Positions 1 to 7,546 of a stretch of DNA of 7,687 nucleotides are shown here, in pieces. Both the position numbers and the translations under genes were made by a program. Position 1 is the stretch's first letter. Each line of letters opens with the position of its first letter. The DNA comes from Alphaproteobacteria bacterium (GTDB lineage: Bacteria; Pseudomonadota; Alphaproteobacteria; UBA8366; JADFVY01): positions 1-7,687 of the forward strand of contig JAOUMF010000078.1 of NCBI GenBank assembly GCA_029881615.1, read 5' to 3'. The notes below the pieces were generated by a model. It worked only from the letters and a program-made list of their open reading frames with translations. It was not told the DNA's origin and did not search any database.

Positions 1-1
1 G

Positions 2-805
2 GTTTCATCTTGCGTTCGTGAAATTGACCGGGCGCTGGCGGCCTACCGCTTCGACGAGGCGGCAAGCGCGGCCTACTCATTTACCCGCAATACCTTTTGC
101 GACTGGTATGTGGAGCTGGCCAAACCGCTGTTCAACGGCGAGGACGCGGCGGTCACCGCCGAAACACGCGCCACCGCGGCCTGGGTGCTGAACCGGATTT
201 TGCGGCTGTTGCATCCCTTCATGCCCTTCATTACCGAAGAGTTATGGTCGCAGTTTGGCGATAAGGGGCAGCGGCTGATCAATGCCGAATGGCCAAAGCT
301 GGAAGGGCTGGAAGACAAGGATGCCGCCGATGAAATCGGCTGGGTTATCGGCTTGATTTCCGGCATTCGCTCGGCGAAATCGGAAATGAATGTGCCGCCC
401 GGGTCCAAGATCCCGATGGTGCTGATTGGCGCGGAGCAGGCAAACCGCGACCGGATGGCGGCCTATGGCGAGCTGATTTCCTGGCTGGCGCGGCTGGACG
501 GCATGGAGGCGGTCGACGCGGGAACGCCGCCGCCGTCCGGATCGATCCAGATTGTCCATCGCGAGGCGACCGTGGCGCTGCCGGTTGGCGATGTCATCGA
601 TATCGCCCAGGAAAAGGCGCGCCTTGAAAAGGAAATCGCCAAGGAGCAGGGCGAGGAATCCAAGGTTTCGAAGAAGCTGTCGAACGAGGGTTTCATGGCC
701 AAGGCGCCGCAAGCGGTGGTCGACGAGAACCGGGAACGCCTGGCCGAGCATCAGGCCAAGGTCGCCCAGCTTCGAACCGCATTGGAGCGTTTGAGCGGGC
801 TTTAG
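2..805 (+). CDS. valS: Valine--tRNA ligase, C-terminal part (5' end outside window)
   Basis: Cytoplasmic class I aminoacyl-tRNA synthetase that charges tRNA-Val. The frame is open from base 2 to the TAG at 803-805, giving the last 267 residues; the Rossmann catalytic core with HIGH and KMSKS lies upstream of the window. Visible is the helical anticodon-binding domain, with the family hallmarks YRFDEAA, FCDWYVELAKP and HPFMPFITEELW. It is followed by the ValRS C-terminal coiled coil, roughly the last 70 residues, rich in Lys, Glu and Ala and beginning near VIDIAQEKARLEKE; in this family that arm contacts the tRNA. The C terminus is complete and of normal form. An internal GTG at 110 is not a real start, because the homology continues upstream of it. 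The gene is convergent with the lipoprotein gene that follows. Identification is very secure; only the first few codons at the window edge are hard to judge. Confidence 0.96.
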   Translation, partial: VSSCVREIDRALAAYRFDEAASAAYSFTRNTFCDWYVELAKPLFNGEDAAVTAETRATAAWVLNRILRLLHPFMPFITEELWSQFGDKGQRLINAEWPKLEGLEDKDAADEIGWVIGLISGIRSAKSEMNVPPGSKIPMVLIGAEQANRDRMAAYGELISWLARLDGMEAVDAGTPPPSGSIQIVHREATVALPVGDVIDIAQEKARLEKEIAKEQGEESKVSKKLSNEGFMAKAPQAVVDENRERLAEHQAKVAQLRTALERLSGL

Positions 806-1003
806 TGTGGAATGACCGATTTTTTATGTCGGCCAAACCGTGATTTCCGCTCTTTTTGCTGCATGAATATTATGCAATTTAAGTAAATGCCCATAAAATA
901 GGCGGTAAATGTGGCCGGGAATCACAGGATTCGTTGCAATGAATTCCGGAAACAGGCCGGAGACAGCATGACGCCTGTTGGTGCGACGCTCAGCATCTAG
1001 CTG
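806..1003. other. Convergent intergenic region, no gene seen
   Basis: This gap separates the stop codons of valS (+) and the small lipoprotein gene (-). Its left half is AT-rich compared with the flanking genes. It holds two weak inverted repeats: TGCAT/ATGCA around 861-877, and TCCGG/CCGGA around 945-961. Neither stem exceeds 5 base pairs and neither is followed by a T-run on either strand, so I do not call a terminator. No tRNA or other RNA gene is recognisable. Confidence 0.5.
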
Positions 1004-1849
1004 TCACTGATTCGCCGGTACGGCCTGCATATTGTTGCCGCGAGTCTGTAATTGACCACTATCTCGGCCATCGACCGGGGGCAAGCCGCCGGTCACCCAG
1101 GCGCGCAGGATGTAGTGCGGATAGTCGGGATCCTGAACGCCGGGCGCGGGGACCGTCAGCACGCTGATTTCCGGCGTGACTGAAATCGTGCCCGCGGAAG
1201 TTTGCAGCATGGCCGTTTGGCCCGGGGCAATATTGCCGAGGGTCCGGCCGTGTTCGATTATTGCCAGAGTGGCGGGGAAATGCCCAGGTTCGACCTGATT
1301 TGCGGGAGGTAGCTGGATCAGTCGCAGGTCTTGGCCGATCTGAATGTCCATTGGTACCCGGCTGGTTTCCCATATATGGACGAACAGCGGTTGCTCGCTG
1401 TCATCGGTCAAAAGAATCTTCATACGGGCTCCCCCTATATTGCTCAGATCGTAGAGTTCCAACCTGCCGGTCGGGGGCAGGGTCGGCGGGGGCATGTCGC
1501 GGGGCAAGCGGTAGGGGATTGCTATTGACGATCCGTCGTAGGCCTCGAAGTGAATGCCCTTGCGATCGTGGCGCAGCAACCCGGATTTATTGACTGGTGC
1601 TGAAACGGGAACGAGGTCACGTATCGCCATGGCCACGGGAAAGTCACCCGGCGGCAACGCGGCCGGCGCCCGGTTACCCTCTAACAGAGGTTCCGGCTCC
1701 AGGTCATGGGCCTGGTTGGCGGCCGGGACAGCTTGCCCACCAATCATCGGGCGTGTCGGCGTAAACGGATCATTGCGTTCACCGCAGGCTAACAACATCA
1801 GGGTCAGCGAGAGCAGCGTGAATGCCAGCATTTTTTTTCGCATGGTCAT
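1004..1849 (-). CDS. Predicted lipoprotein of unknown function, coupled to the metalloprotease gene
   Basis: I do not recognise a family for this 281-residue protein. It begins with a lipoprotein signal peptide: basic residues (RKK) at 4-6, a hydrophobic core at 8-20 and a lipobox LLAC with Cys22 as the predicted lipidated residue. Gly follows the Cys, not Asp, so outer-membrane sorting by Lol is the simpler inference. Residues about 25-70 are rich in Pro and Ala, like a surface tether. The rest (about 70-260) looks beta-rich with several Pro turns. Cys22 is the only cysteine. The chosen ATG at 1849-1847 overlaps the TGA of the upstream gene (1848-1846), and GGGGAGAGG lies just before it. A second ATG at 1843-1841 (Met3) has better Shine-Dalgarno spacing and is equally plausible. 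Longer starts inside the upstream gene would bury the signal peptide. The stop-start contact implies co-transcription, and probably coupled translation, with the metalloprotease, so a shared envelope role is inferred. Confidence 0.85.
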   Translation of the reverse strand: MTMRKKMLAFTLLSLTLMLLACGERNDPFTPTRPMIGGQAVPAANQAHDLEPEPLLEGNRAPAALPPGDFPVAMAIRDLVPVSAPVNKSGLLRHDRKGIHFEAYDGSSIAIPYRLPRDMPPPTLPPTGRLELYDLSNIGGARMKILLTDDSEQPLFVHIWETSRVPMDIQIGQDLRLIQLPPANQVEPGHFPATLAIIEHGRTLGNIAPGQTAMLQTSAGTISVTPEISVLTVPAPGVQDPDYPHYILRAWVTGGLPPVDGRDSGQLQTRGNNMQAVPANQ

Positions 1850-3786
1850 TTCCTCTCCCCGAACCATGAACGGCAGTTGGGCTCTCCAATGGTGCAAAGA
1901 GGTTCGAGCGGTCGGAATGCCACCGCGCCCCATTGATTTCCGTCGCGGTGGATATCGTCCGTATCCTTGTCGCAGCCATTATCTGTCACTTCGCACGCCC
2001 AGAATTCATTAGCGGAAGTGGGCGGGTCCTCTGCGATTTTATCGTCGCCATTGATATCTGCGGGGCGATTATCGCAAACCCCATCTCGCTCGCTGAGCTT
2101 GGCTTCGTCGAAATCCTTGTACATACCCTGGCTGAACGTAATCACGCGGTCTGGTTTGAAATCACAGTCGCGATCAATCCCGTCAATTTGCCATCGATAA
2201 CTCATTATGGACGGTGTATTGGGGGTCCAGGGCGATTCGAACTGCTTATCGTCGCCGGTATCAATGGAAGGCCGTCCACTATGCTCGAGGGTTAAATTGT
2301 GGCCAAGCTCGTGAACGAAGACTGCTGCCTTCGCATCTATTCCATCTTCGCCGTTCCAAGATGCGTCCCGCCATGATGTTACGACGAAATCCCATCCACC
2401 GATAATGCCTTGTCCTCCTGACCCGCCAGGACTCAGCGAGCCGAAAACTGCGTAATGGAATATTTCGCGTCGTTCTGGATCGAAGTGCGTTTTCTTCAGG
2501 TCCCGCAGGGTTGAGCAAATTGGTATAACAGGGCTTATCCAGACGCAGGAATCTAGTCCCAAAAACGGAAGGCCGACTGGAATTGCTCCGCCCCGGTTGA
2601 ACGGTCCGGACCCGCCACGATCCTGGCCATGATCGACAAACAAGGAGATTCCGGGCGAACCATCCGGATTCAGGATCGGTGCATTGGAAAAAACTCTCTT
2701 TGCAATGGGCCATATGTTCTCATCTGGTATGGCCGTGTTCAGGAAATCGGCCTCGACGAAGATTGTCTTGTGCATCGGGTCCGCAGGCAGGCCTTCGGCG
2801 CGCAGTCGCTCCTCCACCACATCACTGAGGCGGTCATTGTCGCTATCCACGCGGTCCGGCGAGGAAGGGACTGTGAAAACCAGTTGATCGCTTCGGTGTT
2901 TACGGCCGCCGTCATCCGGGTCGTTGCGCTTCGGGTTGTTCATGGCGCGGATATTGTATTCGGCGCCGCTTTCCAGGCCCTCGACATCGACGCGGAATTG
3001 CACCGCATGAAATACGGGATAGCCATAGGTTTCCGGTATTCGGGAATGTATTTCACGTGACGGTAGGGCGCTGAACAGGTCCGTTTGTGTTATTTCGACA
3101 TTCTTGTGATCGCCCGTTTGGCTGATTGTTATGCCCGCATCCGCGTCCGCATTCGTGATCGTTATGAAGATGGTAGCCTTCAAAAATGCCGCGACTGGCT
3201 CAGTGCGGCAAAAAGTCCCTGTTTCGGGTGAATATTGTCCGGTTTGATCTTCATATTTCCGCCCAAATTTAGGATCCAGGCTGTCGCTGCCACCACGAAT
3301 GCTGTCGATCATTTCTTGGGTTGTTTCCGTGCAAACCTCAGCTTCTTGCGCGACACCGGTGACGGAAAAATTCGTTATGGCGACGTCCTCTATCCGCGGG
3401 TTTGGATAAGGCATCGGAGCAGGCGGGAGGACCGTCACCTGAGCCATTCTATCCGGCGCGCCGGGCTGTTTTATCGAGACATAGTGGATGCCGGGTGTGG
3501 CGTCCGTGGGTATCTGGATATACCGATTGAATTTATCACCGGTAAGCTTGCGCTCCGTCGACAGGTCGGGATCCCAGACTAACTCCAACTGCTCGTTCGG
3601 CGTTGAGGAAACCGCGATCACCTGTCTTGGATAAGCCTTGCCGGCATCGAAAATACCTCCCGTCGGCAACTCCCCCGGTCGGAAGACCCTGCCGCCGGGG
3701 TCCGGATCCTTCCCCAAACATCCGGTCAGCGCAAAAATTCCCAGCAACGCCGCGATCATCGGCGCCGCGCGCAATCCGCTTCTCAT
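1846..3786 (-). CDS. Metzincin-like zinc metalloprotease, predicted lipoprotein
   Basis: A 646-residue envelope protein, probably a zinc-dependent endopeptidase with unknown substrate. The lipoprotein signal peptide ends in the lipobox LTGC, with Cys23 as the anchor. Residues about 50-120 and 130-310 look like two beta-sandwich-type modules. The catalytic part spans about 340-550: HELGHNLTLEH at 492-502 supplies three zinc ligands (His492, His496, His502) and the base Glu493, followed by SG, and Met528 in PSIMSY is a credible Met-turn. This is the metzincin plan, but Thr499 stands where most metzincins have Gly. Acidic Ca-binding-like loops occur at 314-322, 538-546 and 577-587. Ten cysteines besides Cys23 could form five disulfides. 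The ATG is preceded by GGAGGGGAGA at good spacing. The gene overlaps its downstream neighbour by 4 bases. Catalytic-domain features resemble uncharacterised bacterial lipoprotein proteases. The fold assignment is by motif only. Confidence 0.87.
   Translation of the reverse strand: MRSGLRAAPMIAALLGIFALTGCLGKDPDPGGRVFRPGELPTGGIFDAGKAYPRQVIAVSSTPNEQLELVWDPDLSTERKLTGDKFNRYIQIPTDATPGIHYVSIKQPGAPDRMAQVTVLPPAPMPYPNPRIEDVAITNFSVTGVAQEAEVCTETTQEMIDSIRGGSDSLDPKFGRKYEDQTGQYSPETGTFCRTEPVAAFLKATIFITITNADADAGITISQTGDHKNVEITQTDLFSALPSREIHSRIPETYGYPVFHAVQFRVDVEGLESGAEYNIRAMNNPKRNDPDDGGRKHRSDQLVFTVPSSPDRVDSDNDRLSDVVEERLRAEGLPADPMHKTIFVEADFLNTAIPDENIWPIAKRVFSNAPILNPDGSPGISLFVDHGQDRGGSGPFNRGGAIPVGLPFLGLDSCVWISPVIPICSTLRDLKKTHFDPERREIFHYAVFGSLSPGGSGGQGIIGGWDFVVTSWRDASWNGEDGIDAKAAVFVHELGHNLTLEHSGRPSIDTGDDKQFESPWTPNTPSIMSYRWQIDGIDRDCDFKPDRVITFSQGMYKDFDEAKLSERDGVCDNRPADINGDDKIAEDPPTSANEFWACEVTDNGCDKDTDDIHRDGNQWGAVAFRPLEPLCTIGEPNCRSWFGERK
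2281..2313 (-). other. Zinc-binding catalytic motif of the metalloprotease (HExxHxxxxxH)
   Basis: These codons encode residues 492-502, HELGHNLTLEH, followed directly by Ser-Gly. The three histidines and Glu493 match metzincin zinc ligands and the catalytic base. The Gly expected at the third place after HExxH is Thr499. The Met-turn candidate, Met528, lies 26 residues beyond the third His. Confidence 0.85.
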
Positions 3787-4042
3787 TGTCTCTCCCCTCC
3801 CGGTCCTGGCTCGTTTCCACTATCCGGTCGCGTCGGGACAGCGGAAAAAATCATTTGTGAGCATAGTATTCAAAATCTGAACGCCGGGTGAATGGGCGGG
3901 AAAAGAATATCCGTATTTTATTCAATGCGGCCCCGCGGTGTCTCATCGCTAAATTCGAGGGTAGGCAAGGGCGAGGCATCCCGATATTGTGCGGCGAAAT
4001 TTGGCGTCAGACGACAACATTGCCCCAGGAGGAGCGCACCCC
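3787..4042. other. Divergent intergenic region between the lipoprotein pair and ilvD
   Basis: This gap must carry the promoters of both transcription units, since the genes on either side point away from each other. The part at about 3840-3945 is AT-rich and is the likeliest promoter zone, but I find no convincing -35/-10 pair on either strand. Short reading frames here show no run of Ile, Val or Leu codons, so there is no sign of an ilv-type leader peptide and attenuator. No riboswitch or strong terminator hairpin is recognisable. Confidence 0.5.
4027..4034 (+). promoter_or_regulatory. Ribosome binding site of ilvD
   Basis: AGGAGGAG is a near-perfect Shine-Dalgarno sequence, 8 bases before the ATG at 4043. 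It decides the start of ilvD over the in-frame upstream GTG at 3989, whose extra 18 residues do not resemble IlvD N termini. The strength of the site fits an abundant biosynthetic enzyme. Confidence 0.85.
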
Positions 4043-5758
4043 ATGGCCATCGACAAGTCCAAACTGCCCAGCCGCTATGTTTCCGTAGGTCCGGAATCGG
4101 CGCCGCATCGTTCCTATTATTACGCCATGGGCATGACCGATGCCGAGATTGCGCAGCCCTTCGTCGGTGTCGCCACCTGCTGGAACGAGGCCGCGCCCTG
4201 TAATATTTCCCTGATGCGCCAGGCGCAGGCGGTGAAGAAGGGCGTCAAGGCCGCCCAGGGCACGCCGCGCGAATTCGCCACCATCACGGTCACCGACGGC
4301 ATCGCCATGGGCCATGCGGGCATGAAGTCCTCGCTGGTCAGCCGCGACCTGATCGCGGACTCGGTGGAACTCACCATGCGCGGGCATTGTTACGATGCGC
4401 TGGTCGGGCTGGCCGGTTGCGACAAGTCGCTGCCGGGCATGATGATGTCGATGGTGCGGCTCGATGTGCCATCGGTCTTCATGTATGGCGGCTCGATCCT
4501 GCCCGGTCGTTTGCATGGCAAGGATATTACCGTTCAGGACGTGTTCGAGGCCGTGGGCTCGCATTCCGCCGGCAACATGACCGACGAGGAACTGCACGAG
4601 ATTGAATGCCATGCCTGCCCGTCGGCCGGCTCTTGCGGCGGCCAGTTCACCGCCAACACCATGGCCTGCGTTTCGGAAGCCATCGGCCTGGCGCTGCCCG
4701 GTTCGGCCGGCGCGCCCGCACCCTACGAATCCCGCGATGCCTATGCCGAAGCCTCTGGCGAGGCGGTGATGAATGCTTTGGCCAAGGGCATCCGCCCGCG
4801 CAAGATCGTCACCCGCAAGGCGCTGGAAAACGCGGCCCGCGTGGTGGCCTGCACCGGCGGTTCCACCAACGCCGCGCTGCATCTGCCGGCCATCGCCCAT
4901 GAATGCGGAATCGATTTCGACCTGCATGAAGTCGGGCGCATCTTCCGCGAGACCCCCTATATCGCCGACCTGAAACCCGGCGGCAAATACGTTGCCAAGG
5001 ATCTGTTCGAGATCGGCGGCGTGCAGGTGGTGATGAAGGCGCTGCTGGAAGACGGGTTCCTCGACGGCGATTGCCTCAGCGTGACCGGCAATTCCATCGG
5101 CGACGAGTTGGAGAAGGTGAAGTTCCCCGAGGATCAGGACGTTGTCCGTCGTCCCCGTAGTCCGATCACCAAGACCGGCGGTGTCGTCGGGTTGCGCGGC
5201 AATCTGGCGCCCGAGGGCGCGATCGTCAAGATCGCCGGTCTCGACGTTCTGAAATTCACCGGCCCGGCCCTGGTGTTCGATTGCGAGGAAGACGCCTTCG
5301 AAGCGGTGCGCAAGCGCGAATACAAGGAAGGCGACGTCATCGTCATTCGTTATGAGGGCCCGAAGGGCGGCCCGGGCATGCGCGAAATGCTGTCGACCAC
5401 GGCCGCACTCTATGGCCAGGGCACCGGCGGCAAGGTGGCACTGATCACCGACGGGCGCTTCTCCGGCGCGACCCGCGGCTTCTGCATCGGCCATGTGGGG
5501 CCGGAAGCGGCGGTCGGCGGGCCGATCGGGCTGCTGAAGAACGGCGACATGATCACCATCGACGCCATGACCGCCGAGATCAATGTGGATTTGAGCGAAG
5601 AGGAACTGGAAAAGCGCCGCGCTGAATGGAAGCCGCGCCAGCATGATTTCCAGTCCGGCGCCCTGTGGCGTTACGCCCAGACCGTCGGCTCGGCCGAAAA
5701 GGGCGCCGTCACCCATCCGGGCGGCGCGGCGGAAACCCATACCTACGCCGATATCTGA
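4043..5758 (+). CDS. ilvD: Dihydroxy-acid dehydratase
   Basis: A cytoplasmic enzyme of 571 residues from the IlvD/Edd family. It dehydrates 2,3-dihydroxy-isovalerate and 2,3-dihydroxy-3-methylvalerate to the 2-keto acids that lead to valine, leucine and isoleucine. Likely Fe-S ligands are Cys53 (in APCN), Cys126 (in GCDKSLPG) and Cys198 (in [14 protein letters not shown]). Lys128 next to Cys126 matches the carbamylated Mg ligand known in relatives, and Ser474 in GRFSGATRG matches the proposed catalytic base. The length fits the shorter group, of which characterised members carry a [2Fe-2S] cluster, better than the roughly 616-residue E. coli type; this subtype is an inference. The N terminus and C terminus are both intact. 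Sugar-acid dehydratases such as Edd and arabinonate dehydratase are paralogues, but the sequence ([32 protein letters not shown]) reads as a true IlvD. The transporter gene follows after 29 bases and may be co-transcribed. Confidence 0.95.
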   Translation: MAIDKSKLPSRYVSVGPESAPHRSYYYAMGMTDAEIAQPFVGVATCWNEAAPCNISLMRQAQAVKKGVKAAQGTPREFATITVTDGIAMGHAGMKSSLVSRDLIADSVELTMRGHCYDALVGLAGCDKSLPGMMMSMVRLDVPSVFMYGGSILPGRLHGKDITVQDVFEAVGSHSAGNMTDEELHEIECHACPSAGSCGGQFTANTMACVSEAIGLALPGSAGAPAPYESRDAYAEASGEAVMNALAKGIRPRKIVTRKALENAARVVACTGGSTNAALHLPAIAHECGIDFDLHEVGRIFRETPYIADLKPGGKYVAKDLFEIGGVQVVMKALLEDGFLDGDCLSVTGNSIGDELEKVKFPEDQDVVRRPRSPITKTGGVVGLRGNLAPEGAIVKIAGLDVLKFTGPALVFDCEEDAFEAVRKREYKEGDVIVIRYEGPKGGPGMREMLSTTAALYGQGTGGKVALITDGRFSGATRGFCIGHVGPEAAVGGPIGLLKNGDMITIDAMTAEINVDLSEEELEKRRAEWKPRQHDFQSGALWRYAQTVGSAEKGAVTHPGGAAETHTYADI

Positions 5759-5787
5759 TGCAAGGGCTGGCGTCGGGAGGCAAATGA

Positions 5788-6681
5788 ATGTCTCCTGACG
5801 CTCCCGCTGCTGAACGGACCGGTCTGGGTGTGGCGGCCATATTGGCCGCCGCGCTTTGCACCAGCCTGTCCGGGTTGCTGGTGCGGTTGACCGAGCATGC
5901 CGACGGTTGGCAGATATTGTTCTGGCGATCGGTATTTTGCATCGTCACATTGCTGCTTTACCTGGGTTGGCGCCATGGCGCCAGAGTCGGCGACAAGTTT
6001 CTGTCGATCGGGCGGAACGGGCTGTTATGCACGCTGACCCTGGGTGCGTCGTTCATCACCTTCATTCTCGCCCTGACCAATACGACTGTGGCCAATGTCG
6101 CCTTCACCGTCGGCATGGCGCCGGTGTTCGCGGCGTTGCTGGCCTGGGTTTTCCTGCGCGAACGGGTGGCCTTGCGCACATTCGGCTTTATCGGGCTGTC
6201 GCTGGGCGGCATTGCGCTGATGTTCAGCGACGGCCTGGCCACAGGCGGGCTGCTGGGCAACATTCTGGCGCTGGCCACTTGTCTGCTCTATTCGGGCACC
6301 ATCGTGCTGTTGCGCCGCGGCAGGCGCGTCGACATGATTCCGGCCGTGACCGTTGCGGCGGCCTTGTCCTGCGTGGTCGCCGCCCTGGTGGCGCCGGCGG
6401 GTCTGGATATCGGCCCGTACGACATGGGGATCATCGCCATCATGGGCGTGGTGCAACTGGCCTTCCAGTACATCTTCTTCACCGCGGGCGTGCGCCATAT
6501 GCCGGCCGCGCAGGCCGCCCTGCTGGGCCGCGCCACCGTGGTGCTGACGCCGTTCTGGGCCTTCCTGGGCGTCGGCGAGGTGCCGAGCGCGCTCACGCTG
6601 GCCGGTGGGGGCCTGGTGCTGGCGGCGGTGCTGGGGCAGGGGCTGAGCGCATTGTGGATGGGGCGGGGACGGGCGGCGTAG
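5788..6681 (+). CDS. EamA/DMT-family transporter
   Basis: A 297-residue inner-membrane protein of the drug/metabolite transporter superfamily, which moves small metabolites, often as exporters. About ten hydrophobic segments can be drawn, near residues 13-33, 41-60, 77-96, 100-122, 131-149, 153-174, 183-203, 213-233, 239-261 and 268-287. They fall into two EamA repeats, each ending with the typical pattern: ANVAFTVGMAPVFAALLAW then FLRERV in the first, and AALLGRATVVLTPFWAFLG then GEVPSALTLAGGGLVL in the second. FWRSVF near residue 45 is also typical. The ATG at 5788 is chosen because GGGAGG (5775-5780) lies 7 bases before it; another ATG at 5784 in a different frame stops after four codons. 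The closeness to ilvD suggests one operon. The substrate cannot be told from sequence; amino-acid or keto-acid export is only a guess from the neighbour. Its G+C content is very high, as is common for Ala/Leu/Gly-rich membrane proteins. Confidence 0.93.
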   Translation: MSPDAPAAERTGLGVAAILAAALCTSLSGLLVRLTEHADGWQILFWRSVFCIVTLLLYLGWRHGARVGDKFLSIGRNGLLCTLTLGASFITFILALTNTTVANVAFTVGMAPVFAALLAWVFLRERVALRTFGFIGLSLGGIALMFSDGLATGGLLGNILALATCLLYSGTIVLLRRGRRVDMIPAVTVAAALSCVVAALVAPAGLDIGPYDMGIIAIMGVVQLAFQYIFFTAGVRHMPAAQAALLGRATVVLTPFWAFLGVGEVPSALTLAGGGLVLAAVLGQGLSALWMGRGRAA

Positions 6682-6712
6682 GCCGATTTTCCGGTCCCAT
6701 CATTGCAAGACG

Positions 6713-6734
6713 CATCAATTTAACCGAGTTGATG
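6713..6734. other. Imperfect hairpin between convergent genes
   Basis: CATCAA and TTGATG form a perfect 6-base-pair stem. Including G-T wobbles, the stem can extend to 9 pairs around an AACC loop. It lies between the stops of the transporter gene and xthA, where a bidirectional transcript end is expected. There is no T-run on either side, so it is not a standard intrinsic terminator. Confidence 0.3.
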
Positions 6735-6751
6735 ACGACATAAAGTGCGCA

Positions 6752-7528
6752 TTACCCCGCTTCCGCGATCTCGCACCACACCGGCGTATGGTCCGATGCC
6801 TTTTCCTTGCCGCGCGGCCCCTTGTCGATTTCGCAGGCCCGCAGCCGGTCGGCGGCGCGGGGGCATAGCAGGAAATGATCGATGCGCAGGCCTTCGTCGC
6901 GGGGCCAGCGGCCGGCCTGATAATCCCAGAAACTGTAGGCTGACTCGGCATGCAGCGCGCGCCAGGCCTCGGTCAGGCCGAGATGGGTGAGGGCGCGGAA
7001 TTTCGAGCGGGTTTCCGGGCGGAACAGGGCGTCATCGGCCCAGCCCTTCGGGTCGTACACATCCAGGTCGGCGGGAATGACGTTGTAGTCGCCGCCCAGC
7101 ACGAAGGGCTGTTCCGTGGGCAGCAGCGTGTCGCGCACATGGGCGATCAGCCGGTCCATCCAGGCCAGTTTGTAGGGGTATTTCTCGCTGTCCACCGGGT
7201 TGCCGTTGGGCAGGTAGATCGAGGCGATGCGCAGATCGCCGATGGTGGCCTCCATATAGCGCGCCTGCTCGTCCGACTCGTCGCCCGGCAGGCCGCGCAT
7301 GATATCCTCCATCGGGCTTTTCGACAGGATCGCCACGCCGTTATAGGTCTTCTGGCCGTGGGTCGCGATGTTGTAGCCCAGATCCTCGATCTCCATCGCC
7401 GGGAAGGCTTCATCGACGGTCTTGATCTCCTGCAGCAGCGCGACGTCGGGCGCGGCTTCCTTGAGCCATTCGAGCACGCGCGGCAGGCGCGCCTTGACGG
7501 AGTTCACGTTGAAGGTGGCGATTTTCAT
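6752..7528 (-). CDS. xthA: Exodeoxyribonuclease III (AP endonuclease)
   Basis: A 258-residue DNA-repair nuclease of the exonuclease-endonuclease-phosphatase superfamily. It cuts 5' to abasic sites and removes 3'-blocking groups in base-excision repair. All key residues known from E. coli ExoIII have visible counterparts: Asn7 in FNVNS, metal ligand Glu34 in LQEIKT, Tyr105 in IYLPNG, Asp147 and Asn149 in GGDYNV, Asp217 in RIDH, and the Asp246-His247 pair in SDHTPVW. Length is normal and both ends are intact. The ATG at 7528-7526 starts the canonical MKIATFNVNS, with AGGA (7540-7537) 8 bases before it. It follows erpA on the same strand, with an intrinsic terminator between the two, and is convergent with the transporter gene. 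The product assignment is secure; the symbol is often written xth in alphaproteobacteria. Confidence 0.96.
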   Translation of the reverse strand: MKIATFNVNSVKARLPRVLEWLKEAAPDVALLQEIKTVDEAFPAMEIEDLGYNIATHGQKTYNGVAILSKSPMEDIMRGLPGDESDEQARYMEATIGDLRIASIYLPNGNPVDSEKYPYKLAWMDRLIAHVRDTLLPTEQPFVLGGDYNVIPADLDVYDPKGWADDALFRPETRSKFRALTHLGLTEAWRALHAESAYSFWDYQAGRWPRDEGLRIDHFLLCPRAADRLRACEIDKGPRGKEKASDHTPVWCEIAEAG

Positions 7529-7546
7529 ATTGACGATCCTGGAATC

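Noticed and set aside
1..24. Possible frameshift at the very start of valS: frame 1 reads GFILRS then TGA, faintly like the ILSR wording of other ValRS proteins
   Set aside because: Only eight codons are available at the window edge, and the chosen frame is open to base 2. Upstream sequence would be needed to decide.
823..850. CCGA/TCGG inverted repeat after valS as a terminator
   Set aside because: The stem is four sound pairs with a mismatch beyond, and the T-run is in the loop and not after the stem.
968..1000. Ten-codon plus-strand reading frame (MTPVGATLSI) with GGAGA before it
   Set aside because: It is too short to separate from chance, and the fair ribosome site alone is not enough. 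No similar peptide is known to me.
1850..1933. N-terminal extension of the small lipoprotein to 309 residues
   Set aside because: It lies inside the protease gene and would place 28 residues before a clean lipoprotein signal peptide. The ATG at 1849 has a Shine-Dalgarno and gives a normal signal peptide.
3840..3945. AT-rich stretch as promoter for ilvD or for the protease gene
   Set aside because: Candidate hexamers such as TATGCT or TTGAAT on the minus strand do not pair at 16-18 base spacing with a second good element, so I do not call a promoter.
4007..5740. 577-codon open frame on the minus strand, antisense to ilvD
   Set aside because: It mirrors the ilvD codon bias in a GC-rich gene. 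The translation has no recognisable family, while the plus strand encodes a complete IlvD with all key residues.
5784..5798. ATG at 5784 just before the transporter start, encoding MNVS and a stop
   Set aside because: It overlaps the true ATG in another frame and its spacing to GGGAGG is too short; probably a chance ATGAATG arrangement.
5856..6743. 295-codon plus-strand frame overlapping the EamA gene
   Set aside because: It is an out-of-frame shadow rich in Arg, Gly and His, without membrane segments; the real frame has ten of them.
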